From NCBI GenBank assembly GCA_963920575.1, contig OY986965.1, positions 24,726,988-24,790,987 of the forward strand: a stretch of 64,000 nt of DNA, in the 5' to 3' direction. Each line of letters begins with the position of its first letter. Position 1 is the first letter of the stretch. The notes beneath the pieces are model-generated. The model was not told where the DNA came from and did not search any database. It saw only the letters and a list, made by a program, of their open reading frames with translations. The translations under genes were made by a program, and so were the position numbers. Below are positions 26,907 to 36,985 of this stretch, piece by piece. This DNA comes from Narthecium ossifragum. Lineage: Eukaryota; Streptophyta; Magnoliopsida; Dioscoreales; Nartheciaceae.

Positions 26907-28517
26907 TGATGAGTGCATGAAAGTGCACTCTGAACAACCTTATAACCATCTCAATTGCTAGATTATTATCCTTAATCAATATCTTTATTACTATTTTTAC
27001 ATCTATATGTTGCTTCACATGGTTGTTTGGAAAATGCAGGAAATTGGGGTTAAAAGAAGCCGAAAAGAGTATATGGATCAACTTCAAAAATTACTCTGTA
27101 CCTGCTCATGAAGAACCAGATGATGTGCCACATATGGTTGGAAAGTTCTTGAAGTCTAGATTCTGGAGAATTTTACGGTTCGTGATTCCGAGTTTCCTAT
27201 AGGAAGTTACGACAATTTTAGTACCGATGGCGCAGTCTGGATGGCAGAGCAGTGAATAAGCTGAACAGTCCGAGCGATCCGACACCCCAGGTAGGATCGA
27301 TCGGACCATGCAGAATCGTGACAGAACATGTATTTTTTGGCTGAACTTGATCCGATCGATCGAACCATCCCTCCTATTGAGCCAGATCGATCCGACTCCT
27401 AGAGTGGGATCGATCGGACTCGGAAAATGTCAGAAATTGCAGATTTTAATGAGCCAAATCGATCGGACATCTAAAGTTCGATCGATCGGACTCAATAATA
27501 GCCAGAGAAGATGGATTTTTACGCATCCGATCGATCCAGCGCTTATAGTTCGATTGATCGGGCTCGGGCGAAGCCAGGAATTGATGTTTTTAATGAGACG
27601 GATCGATCCAACACCTAAAGTCCGATCGATCCTACTTTCCCAGTGAAGAAAATCAACGGTTTAGATCTAATCCGTGGATGGAGACACTTGGGCCTATAAA
27701 TATGACTCTTTTTAGGGTTTGAGAGGAACTTTTTGGCAGCGTTTGGAGGCGAGGAGAAGGGTTCCAGGCTTGGTTTTCTTTTCTTATTTCTTCTTTATTT
27801 CTTCATTAGTTTTGTTGCCCTCATGGTGAACATGAGTGGCTAGTTTCTTTTCTAAGGTACCGATGTAGCCCTAACTGAATCATTCTATGTTATTGGATCA
27901 TGATTATTTAATCAGTTTATTTTCCTTGTTTCATTCATTATTATAACTGAGATCTTAAATACCTTTATCTGGCCAATAAAAGTATTATAGATTGTTTTAT
28001 GTGAGATTGGGCGAGGGTTCATTCCCTAATCTTGCAGGATCTATGAATGAATGAGTTTATGTCGAGGCCGGGTTCAAGCTAAGAGTATTCTTGGTTCATG
28101 ATTGTTCTTCAGAGCTTAATGGATTCTTGGTTAACACTTAGTTATGGGTTCATTAACTAGGGTTAATTGTGGGTACTTGGTGAAGACCGCGGCCGAATGG
28201 ATCATCATACCGGAAGAACGAGCCCTTGGAATTAAACTGAAACTTGATTGATTCAATGCATAGAATGAGGATGTTATGGTGAAATCGGAACCTTAGTATT
28301 CATCCATCATATTTTCATCATTTTCTTATTTCGTTATTAGATCATCTATCTTCGAGACTTCATATTTCTTATTTTCCCTTCCTTATTTTCTTTCTTTTCT
28401 GTTCTTTAGCGTTTCACTCTAATAATCTTTACAAATCTCTGTGGATACGATACTCGTCTTGCTACTATACTGATTGCACGGATTCGTATACTTGCGAGAT
28501 ATAAAATTTATTCATCA
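26907..28517 (+). mobile_element. Solo LTR (Athila-related) inside the Pack-MULE
   Basis: It starts TGATGAGTGCATGAAAGTGC, like the Athila LTR, and ends TTCATCA. It is flanked by a perfect TGTAC duplication (26902-26906 and 28518-28522). Beyond the first 150 bp or so it differs from the 7.7-kb Athila LTR. No internal region is present, so it arose by LTR-LTR recombination. TATAAATA lies at 27695-27702. Confidence 0.92.
27295..27640 (+). repeat. Paired GATCGATC boxes upstream of a TATA box
   Basis: Boxes occur at 27295, 27354, 27385, 27408, 27457 and 27480, with degenerate copies to about 27635. From 27385 they come as pairs 23 bp apart, repeating about every 72 bp. The pair at 27385-27415 can fold into a stem of about 13 bp. 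The cluster ends about 60 bp before TATAAATA at 27695. Confidence 0.88.
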
Positions 28518-28787
28518 TGTACCTACGGGCTGAGGGAGTTGAGAAGAGAGGAAGGGTGTGACTGTGAGACTGTATGACTGTATGGGGGTATTTAAGTAAA
28601 GTTATCCAGCCCGGTTAGAATTTACCCCATGGTTAGGTTACTTAACCTGACGGAAGTACACGGAAGGGTATTTTTGAGATTATTTGAACTTTTTAGGGGC
28701 ATATATGAAAATATGAAAAATGTAGGGGTAAATACATATTTTAAAAGTTTTTTGAGGGTATATATATGTAAATAACCCTTAATTTTA

Positions 28788-29029
28788 ATATATAAACATA
28801 ATTTTAAGACAGTTATGATAGGCTACTTATTTTGGATGACACTTTTACACCTATGATGCCCCTAATCCACTCCCCCTAGAGCTCCTCCTCCAAACCCCTC
28901 TCCTCTCGTCCTCTGCTTTCGGTTTTCTCGTCACCAGACCATCCAGTACCTTCAAAACCTCGGCATTCGCCCCTCCAACTCCCAATCCTCTTCTCCGGAG
29001 ACCCTATCTTGGATCATCTCCATCATCTA
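28788..29029. other. Short unassigned stretch
   Basis: CT-rich sequence (CTCCTCCTCCAAACCCCTCT) between the Pack-MULE and the LTR remnant. It is 5'UTR-like in composition but no gene follows. Confidence 0.3.
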
Positions 29030-30877
29030 ATCCAGCCTAATTCTTTAACAACAAACGGCAAGGCCGTTATACAATAGCCTTTAGTGCATTCCGGCACCCG
29101 ACAGGCAAGGTTCCACAATTATCTTACGGATAACTGATCTACAAATACAACGATAATTCTACCAACCAAGTTACCCAAACATTCAAGCAATCAATGAAAC
29201 AACCATTTTACACTACTTCCCGCAGCACACGCCGGCAATCAGTTGGGCTATATTAAAGCAGTAGGACACACCGTCGACACACTTATACTAAGCATGCAAG
29301 GGCACACCTTCGGCCCATTTATCTACTCATTCATGGGGGTCGTCACTCCTCCGATTAACCACAAGGTAGTAAATTGCTAGGTACAAGGAGGCTATAAAGC
29401 AATCACAAGCTATACGTACATATGTATCTGGCATGCTTATCGAGAAACCACTTGAATTCCCTAAACGTCGGTAAATCAGTTCGAAACCCAAACTATGGTA
29501 TAATTCGAAGATAAATCCATCAAAATTCTGATTAAAATATTATATCAGTCACTAGCTATCATCGGGAAAGCCACGCAAGAAGATCGGGTCGAAAAGAAAT
29601 CGAGAACAACGAAATTGGATCAAAATAATGTATTAACAGGTAACAAGAGTTCGATCTTCATACCCTGTGAAGATCAATCTTCTCTTCGTAGCCAACAACC
29701 ATCAAAACAAGTGATCGATCTTCATGTCCCGTGAAGATCGATCTTCCACAAGGAGGAGGGAGGGGGGGGGGGGGGTTCATACACAGAAAATCGATCTTCT
29801 CCGTAAGAGACAAAGCGCTAACTCACAAAAGATCCATCTTTTTCCCAAAAAGATCGATCCTTTATAGTCGGCAGCCTACTTGGCAACAAGAAGATCGATC
29901 TTCATGCCTATGAAGATCGATCCTTCTCCTACCATCAGCACTTATGAATGGTGCTGCGAATCCAATTTCTTGGATTTGATCTATCCAAACTCGCTGGATT
30001 AAAACGAAACTTAGAGGGGATATGCAAGTGGGTGTGGGGAATCTAACGAAACCAAGAAATCCAACTTTAGATGATCAAATCCTCATATTTTAGACAAATT
30101 GCATAAAACTGATAAATCGACGAAAACTCAATTACGTGGATTTGATGTATCAAACTTTGAGGGGAGGTAGATTAGATGGTGGGGGATCCATTCATGCAAT
30201 GAAAACCACACTTAGATCGTCAAATATCAGATCTGAGCCAATCTAGCCGAAAAACTGACAAAAATACAGAATTCGTCCGATAGAATACAGAAACGACATA
30301 ATAGCAACGTGTAACACTTAACAATGAACTAGAATACAGGATTTCAAATCATTCCAATACATAAAACCACACCAAAGCATAATAAATCAGTCCTAGGGTT
30401 ACCAATTCACAGGAATTGGGTAGAAACACCTACTTGTATAGACGTGCATGCGATTTACAAGATCCTCCACTCCGATTGTCGCGGATCCGCGCCGAAAACC
30501 CACAGCCCAAGGCTCAGCCAGCAGCCAAAGGTGAGAGAGAAGGAGGAGAAAAGGAGAAGTAAGAGGAGAGAGAATAAAAGAGGGGTATTTATAGAGATCT
30601 GAAACGATCTTGGCCGTCCGATTCGATCTATCCCGATCGAACTCCGATCTTCCAATCAGAAGCATTCCTAAGGTCCTAATCAATTACATACATCAATCCA
30701 AGCCAGTGTGCATAACACAGGTGTAAAACCGACCGCTAGGGCACAATTTTACCAAATTGCTCCTGTGTCCAAAATGCCAATACGATCGCCCGATCCTACC
30801 CGACGCAGAACCAAACCAATAGAAAAATGACCCTCGATCTACGCGGTCAAGCCAGATTAGAGGAGCAGGTCCTCACA
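29030..30877 (-). mobile_element. TGTGAGGACC-family LTR, minus strand, 3'-truncated
   Basis: Read leftwards it begins TGTGAGGACC at 30877. It then has a TATAAATA-type box near 30590, the GTAGGTGTTTCTACC hairpin near 30420, GATCGATC hairpins at 29935-29650, and a late segment GTGGAACCTTGCCTGTCGGG near 29110 matching the 54734 copy. The last part of the LTR is missing and the left edge is approximate. Confidence 0.65.
29650..29935. repeat. GATCGATC hairpin cluster
   Basis: Hairpins: 29713-29743 (stem GATCGATCTTCA), 29831-29859 (stem GATCCATCTTTTT, one mismatch) and 29893-29922 (stem GATCGATCTTCAT). Loops are 7, 3 and 4 nt. Arms differ between hairpins but pair within each. A G-run of about 14 bases lies between them near 29762. 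Confidence 0.9.
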
Positions 30878-31847
30878 TGTTTTCTGGGTCGGGTGTGACA
30901 GTTTGGTATCAGAGCAAGTTGTAGGTCTTTCGGATAGGACTAGGCTTGTGGTTGAGGCTTTAAGTGCGGATTGGAATAGTTCTAAGTCTAAAGCATCCGT
31001 GCATGCTTGTTTGCGCCCGAGTGTGATGTGCATTAGCTAGGTTGCTTGTTGTTCTGTTGTTTGCATGTTGGTCTTCGGTTGTGTCGTGACGCCTCAGGGA
31101 GAGGTGTGCACACACCTGTGTCGTCTGTTCCCTCGCCTTACAGTGTATCTCCCCTCGTGCTAGAGATGAGCGAGTAGGGAACATGACATGTGTTGCCTTT
31201 ATACTCTTGAAATCTTGGGAGTTGAACCTGTTATGGTTCAGAGGCAATGTTGGAGATCCTTCAATAGTAGAGGAATGGTTAAAGAAGGCGTTCCGGATTC
31301 CTGATGTTTAAGACATCCTGGAGCATCACTTGCTTGGAAGGTTGTTGGTTTCTTGCTTTTTAGTGAAGTGATGCGTAGTGATGCTTGTCATGGTCACTAG
31401 GCACACTGTTGGTTGTGGTTTGATAACAGTTTCATACACTTTTCTCTGACACTTACCCTCGATGGGTAGTGTGGTTGGGGATACCTTCCTCTGTTCTTGG
31501 TACTCGCACCACGTAGTAGTACGCTGGTTGGCTGGATCATCTGGTTTTGTGCGCTAGAACAGCAGCGGGGGACGCCTTGGTCGCGCTCTAGCTATTGAAA
31601 CATGTGACTCTGAGGGTTGACACCGGACGGTTGGTCGGTTGTCATGGTGAGTTCCAAGGTTGTCGTGGTGAGTTCCGAGGTGTATCCCTATTTTGTGTGG
31701 CTGTTTGTGCCCTTTGTCATGTGGTTGCTCAGGTTGTGAGCCTCTTAACCTTTTTGTTTTATGCAGGTACGTTGTGCTTTTGCTCTGCTGTTTTCGGCCC
31801 TACCTTTATCGAATTTTGCGAACGAAATTCCTTTAAGGGTGATAGGT
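30878..31847 (+). mobile_element. Gutted internal region of a chromovirus-like element
   Basis: It begins with the last 23 bp of a plus-strand LTR (ending GGGTGTGACA at 30900) and a tRNA-iMet primer site. It ends with GAACGAAATTCCTTTAAGGG, the 3' tail and polypurine tract typical of Del/Tekay-type chromoviruses, directly before the TGTGAGGACC LTR at 31848. About 950 bp lies between, with only a short gag-like scrap near 31215-31310 (FRGNVGDPSIVEEWLKK, then a stop). No protease, RT or integrase is present, so it was a non-autonomous derivative. Confidence 0.7.
30904..30915 (+). other. Primer binding site, tRNA-iMet
   Basis: TGGTATCAGAGC, the standard initiator-methionine primer complement, lies 3 bp after the LTR end GTGTGACA. 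Confidence 0.85.
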
Positions 31848-32363
31848 TGTGAGGACCCGTACCTCCAACCCGGTCCACCGTCTTAGGTCAAGAGTCTGGT
31901 TTGGGTGGTTTGGCTCAGGTTTTGACCCCAATGGCAATTTGAAAAAATTGCGTCTTGTCGGTCGGTTTCACACCAGTATAGTGCACACACGGTCTTGGAT
32001 TGATGCATCCGATTGATTAGGTCCTTAGGTGCGTTCTTGATCGGAAGATCGGAGCTCGAGCGAGAAAGATTGAACGGACAGCCGAGATCGAAAGTAACTT
32101 ATGGAGCTCGATCGAGAAAGATCGAACGGACAACCGAGATCGAAAATAACTTGTGAGGACCTGCCCCTCTACCCATGTAGCTCGTTGTAGACCGCAAGGG
32201 CAATTTGGTAAATTACGCATTGTTGGTTTGTTTCACACTCGTGTGTGCACACACTGATCATGTTTGTGTTAGTGTTTGATTAGAAAGGTTAGGTGGACCC
32301 GGGATCGAATGATCCGGGCTTGGGCTTGAGTTTTAGCCCAAGTCTAGCTTTCTGCACATAATG

Positions 32364-33116
32364 GATCGATCTTTCCTTACTAGAAGATCGATCTTTTAAT
32401 GCCAGAAAGTCAAGGCGCGATCGTCATGAAGGATCGATCTTTTCCTGAGGAAAGATCGATCATTCATTGGTCGGTTCGTTTGTCTATAAAATGGACGTAA
32501 CCCTCTTCCTTAAATCCCTTTTGAAATCTGCGTTCTTGAGCTCAGAGTTGCCAAATTTTGAAGAGATTTCGGACGATCCAAAAGCCTTGCAGCTGGGATT
32601 GAAGCTGCTCTAGGCTAGGTAGGGATCCTACCTACGTTTGTTTCCGGTTTTTGTGAGTTTGAGTTTGATTGAAGTTTGTTTTGCTTAGATCTTGATGCAT
32701 ACTTGTTAGTTTGTAGTATTTCTACCGGTTTTGGACTCGTGGTCCTTCGTACTACTAGATCCCAAGGTTTTGTGGGATTTGGTGGAGTTTTTCGACAGTA
32801 TTTCTCGCCGGAAGTTCGCCGGAGAACCCAACAAGATCGATCTTTCTTGGTGAAAGATTGATCCTTCTTATTGGTCATGCCTAGCCCGATGAAGGATCGA
32901 TCATCTGGTTGGAGATGATCGATCATGTGCCTTGCGTAGCATGGGATGCCCTTGTCGCGAGGAGGATCGATCTTCCTGGGAGGAAGGATCGATCTTCCTT
33001 GGCGCGACAAGGAGGGTGCCCTCTGTCGCGAGGATGATCGATCTTCCTGGGAGGAAGGATCGATCTTCTTTGGCTCGATAGGAAGGGGAGGCTCTCTGTT
33101 ACTTGGAAGATCGATC
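32364..33116 (+). repeat. GATCGATC hairpin clusters around the LTR TATA box
   Basis: Box starts upstream of TATA are 32364, 32386, 32432 and 32454. Downstream they are 32835, 32856, 32895, 32917, 32965, 32987, 33036, 33058 and 33109. Within pairs the spacing is 21-22 bp. Pairs fold into about 30-nt hairpins: 32432-32461, 32835-32863, 32895-32924, 32965-32994 and 33036-33065. Their distal arms differ (TTTTCC, TTTC, ATCT, TTCCT) yet each matches its own partner arm. Confidence 0.92.
32485..32492 (+). promoter_or_regulatory. TATA box of the plus-strand solo LTR
   Basis: TATAAAAT preceded by TTTGTC, about 25 bp after the last upstream GATCGATC box. Confidence 0.65.
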
Positions 33117-35721
33117 CTTTGGTAGCAGAGAGGAGTTTTCTTGGTTTTGCCCGCGGGGCTTTGTATGTACAGATTTCTTACAGCTTTATACCTTGTACAT
33201 ACTCTTAAGCATGCTAACCCCATATTAGAGGCAGTGGTGAACCAGGAGAGTGATGACTCTTGGGATATTTAGAATAAATGGGTGAGTAGCCATATTGCTT
33301 TCCATAGCCTTGCATGCCGGCGTGCACCGAGGGCATTTACTTGCGTGGTTTGTTTCTGTTGTTTGCGGGGCTGCTTCCCGATGCAGGTCGCAGGTGAACT
33401 GGCAGGCAGTTGGTGGTGTACCACTACAGCAGTTTCAGACCTTAAATATATGTTCACCACCCCGGGCCGGCAGAGTGTCGAGCCCAGACCTTGTTATATT
33501 ATCATCACATCCTGCTGCATGCTTAACTGCTTATATGCATATATTCATCGCATGCATATCTGTTGTGCATTAGTTGCATGGTTAGCGCGTGGGCGATCTG
33601 TGGGTCGTCGTCCCGAGGCTTGGAAGCTCGGATTTTTCCCTAGGACCAGGGTTTGGTAGTTTGGACCCGGTTTGAATTGTGGTGTGCAGTCGAATTCGAT
33701 GACAGGCCTAGATGACTGGTACACATGTTCCTTGGTGATTGTAGAGGTCGTGTCGGCCTCGAGTCGGATGCTGAGGTGTAGCCGGTGTCCCACTGTGATG
33801 ACTCTTGAGTAGAGGGGTTGCTTACTCAGTGGTGCCATTTCCCGCCAGCAGTGCCGTTTCCCTGCTTGTAAGTCAGCAGTGTTGGTTCCTGCTTACTGAG
33901 TGTGACCCATCATATGACCAGTTCTGCTGGAAGACCATGATCGAGGACCTCAGGGACACGCGGTGTGGTTATGGGACCTCTGTATACATCCAGGTCTTAC
34001 TTGAGGGCGACACTGTTGCGTTTCCCTCTTCCTTCTGTGTGTCGTAGTGTAGTTTCCCTGATGAGCTTAGTTGCTCACTCCTATCCAGGCTGCATTTTGC
34101 AGGTGCAGGCGCTAGCTCCTCTTCGGTGGCCCCTACCAGGCAGTTGGTCGACGGTGCGGCGGCGCCAGGCGGAGTCTGAGAGGTGGTGATCATTTACTTG
34201 CTTTAAACCCTTTGTTAGTTAGTCTCCTACGGGAGTGTTATTAATTGCATTTGAATCTTCCCCTCTCCGAGAATATGTATATTAAACTCTTTTGGATTTG
34301 TAATCTTGGGTTCGAGATTGCTTAAATTATTGTTGTTTAAGTTGAGGGTGTTTTTGATGAACTGTTTAGGGAGACCAATAGGTTAGAGGGAACCTGTCGC
34401 ACCCCGACCTGCGTAGGCCCAACCGGGTCGGGCGACGCGAACCGAAACCTAACCTACTGCGGAAATTTTGACGAGGTTTCCCTCTAATCGTAGTGGTTAC
34501 CCTAGCAATTCACAATCATCATGTATTAACACAAATACAAAACTCAAAGACTGAACTGACATATATTACAAAACCTCAAAACAGGGAAAATATACATTTA
34601 TCACTCCCGTAGGAGACTATCTATAACAAAAGGGTGTAAAGCTGTAAAGATCGCCACCTCTCAAGCACCGCCAGACGCCGCCACGTCACCAAACACCGGC
34701 CCGGTAGGGGCGACCAAAGAAGAGCTAGCGCCAACACCTGTAAAACGCAACCCGGGTAGGAGTGAGCACTAAGCTCAGCAGGGACACTACATTACGACAC
34801 TCGCAAGGGAGGGAACACAACAGTGTCGCCCTCAAGCAGAGGTTGGGTGGACACATGGGTCCCATAACCCCACCGCATGTCCCTGAAAAGAGATTCCAGT
34901 CATGTTCTCCAGTCGGACTAGTCACATACTGGGCCACCCTCAGCGAGGCAGACCAACACTGCTATCTCACTAGCAGGAACCCGACTCTGCTAGGCGGGGA
35001 ACCAACACCGCTGAGTAGGCACTACCTCTACCCATGAGACAATGAATCGGACACCGGCTACACCTCCACACTCGGCCCGAGGCCGACACGACCTCTATAA
35101 TCATCAAGCAACATGTATTCAGGTCATCTAACCCTATCATCGAAAACGACTGAATACTACAAATCGAAACCTGGACCAAGCTACCCGCAACGGTCCTAGA
35201 GCTAGATCCGGGCTACCCGAAAGCCCCGGATCGGCAACACCCTACACAGATGCAACTAGTGCACAACACAATGCATGCTATGGACACGCGCAGGATAAAA
35301 CAGATAAACATGCAACAGTATGTGATGTTATAAATAACAAGGTCTGGGCACGGCACCCTGCCGCCCCGGGGTGTTGAACAGATAAATAAGTTCTAGGGAC
35401 TGCTGCAGTGATACCACCACCAACTGCCAGCAGTCCACCACAACACATGCACCGGAAAGCAGCCCCGCAAACAACAGCTTACAGATATAACAGATAAAGC
35501 CCTCGGCGCACGCCGGCATGCGAGGCTAGGAAAAGCTGTAGGGCTACCGGCCCGTTTATTCTAAACATCCCGGGAGTCATCACTCCCCCGGTTCACCACT
35601 GCCCTATTATAGGGCTAACATGCTTAAACATTTGTACCAGGTATTAAGACAGTAAAGAAAACAGTACATGCAAAGCCCCGTGAGCAAAACAAGATAAAAT
35701 TTCCTCTCTCTGCCACAGTCG

Positions 35722-35930
35722 GATCGATCCCTCTAATGATAGAGAGCGAACTCCCCATACCGCGCCGAGTCCGATCGATCCGTCGATCGATCCGACTCGC
35801 GATAGGGAACGTCCCATGCTATCCAAGGCACCGGGATCGATCGCCCTCACCCGGGGCCGATCGATCCTACTCGGGTTCACCATGCCCAACGAAGAGGGAT
35901 CGATCCATTTCACAGATGGATCGATCGCGT
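35722..35930. repeat. GATCGATC boxes downstream of the inner LTR TATA
   Basis: Box starts are 35722, 35773, 35785, 35835, 35859, 35898 and 35919. The pair 35898-35926 forms a perfect 11-bp stem (GATCGATCCAT) with a 7-nt loop. Confidence 0.85.
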
Positions 35931-36282
35931 TGGGTTCTCCGGTAAGCCGATGGCGAGAAATACCGTCGGAAAACTCCACCAATTCCCACCAAAACATGGG
36001 ATCTAGTGGTACGAAGGATCACGAATCCAAAACCGGTGGAAAAACTACAATCTAACAAGTATACAACAAGATCTAAGCATAAGAACATCGACAGCCGAAA
36101 AAACTCCCAAAAACCCAAAGAATGTAGGTAGGAATCCAGAGAAAATCCCAGCTGCTAGGCCTTGGATCGTCCGCAACCTCTTCGAAATCCAGAGAAAATC
36201 TCAGCCAAGAACTCGGATTTCCAAAGAGATTGAAGGAAGAAGGTTATGTCTGCTTTATAGGCAAACGAACCGACTAAGCAGG

Positions 36283-36500
36283 ATCGATCCGTCCAAGGAG
36301 ACCGATCGATCCAGCCAAGAGAGCGATCGATCCAGTCAAGGAGACCGATCGATCCAGCCAAGGGAACGATCGATCCAACCAAGAGACCGATCGATCCTTC
36401 TCCGAGTCCGATCGATCCGTCCCAAGCGACCGATCGATCCTTCTCAACGATCCACGTTCCTATCAAAGACCGATCGATTCCTCTAGCAAGGAAGGATCGA
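36283..36500 (-). repeat. CGATCGATCC array with 21-22 bp period
   Basis: CGATCGATCC starts at 36303, 36324, 36346, 36367, 36388, 36409 and 36431. The steps are 21, 22, 21, 21, 21 and 22 bp, with further boxes to about 36495. On the minus strand this lies immediately upstream of the LTR's TATA-like CCTATAAAG near 36255. Confidence 0.94.
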
Positions 36501-36985
36501 TCCGTCTCTCGCAGGAAGCTGGACTTGGGCTAAAACTTAAGCTCAAGCCCTGATCTTTCGATCCCGGGTCCCACTAATCATTCTAGCCAAACATTATCAC
36601 AAATATGGTCAGTGTGTGCACACGCGAGTGTGAAACAAGCCGACAAGGCGTAATTTACTAAATTGCCATTGCGGTCCACGACGAGTCACAGGAGTAGAGG
36701 GTCGGGTCCTTACAGAACCCTCGCCAAATTTTTCGCGTTTCGTTAGGTTCCGGTTCACGTCGCCCGGCCCGGTTGGGCTTTCACGTGTCGGGGCGCGACA
36801 TAACTTATTATAAATACCCCTTTTTATCTCCATTAGGGATTCTTTGGACCATTTCGGGGGCTGAGGCTTTGGAAGAGGGGGTTGCAGCTGGAGAGAAGAA
36901 AAGAGAGGGATTTAGGCCATCCTAAACCCCTAAAGCTTGGAGGAGTTCTTAGATGTAATACCTAGAGGTAGGGTTTCTATCCTAA

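Larger units (their letters stand above)
25575..28778 (-). mobile_element. Pack-MULE carrying a beta-1,3-glucanase copy
   Basis: Long terminal inverted repeats of about 115 bp start GGGTTATTTACATAT (left 25575-25689; right 28663-28778). The element is bounded by a perfect 9-bp target duplication TTAATTTTA (25566-25574 and 28779-28787). Long TIRs with a 9-bp duplication are the Mutator signature. There is no transposase; the interior holds a broken GH17 gene, hence Pack-MULE. A 1,611-bp solo LTR later inserted at 26907, so the element was originally about 1.6 kb. Confidence 0.9.
34395..36714 (-). mobile_element. Solo LTR of the same family, opposite strand, nested
   Basis: On the minus strand it begins TGTAAGGACCCGACC and ends GGTCGGGGTGCGACA. 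The target duplication GAACC is perfect (34390-34394 and 36715-36719). It is 2,320 bp, almost the same length as its host LTR, which it entered about 86 bp before that LTR's 3' end. Together they make a large inverted repeat with essentially no spacer. Confidence 0.93.
32152..36800 (+). mobile_element. Solo LTR, TGTGAGGACC family, plus strand (interrupted)
   Basis: It starts TGTGAGGACCTGCCCC and ends GTCGGGGCGCGACA. The perfect target duplication TAACT lies at 32147-32151 and 36801-36805. Removing the inner insertion leaves 2,324 bp. TATAAAAT is at 32485-32492, GATCGATC boxes lie on both sides of it, and a GTAGG..CCTAC hairpin is at 32619-32632. No coding sequence is present. Confidence 0.93.
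31848..36985 (+). mobile_element. 3' LTR fragment of the gutted element, split by nested LTRs
   Basis: Bases 31848-32151 are the first 304 bp of a TGTGAGGACC LTR. They resume at 36801, after the nested insertion, with TTATTATAAATACCCC, its own TATA region. The LTR continues to about 36985, where copia sequence begins; the rest is missing. The nested LTR entered just upstream of this TATA box. Confidence 0.72.
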
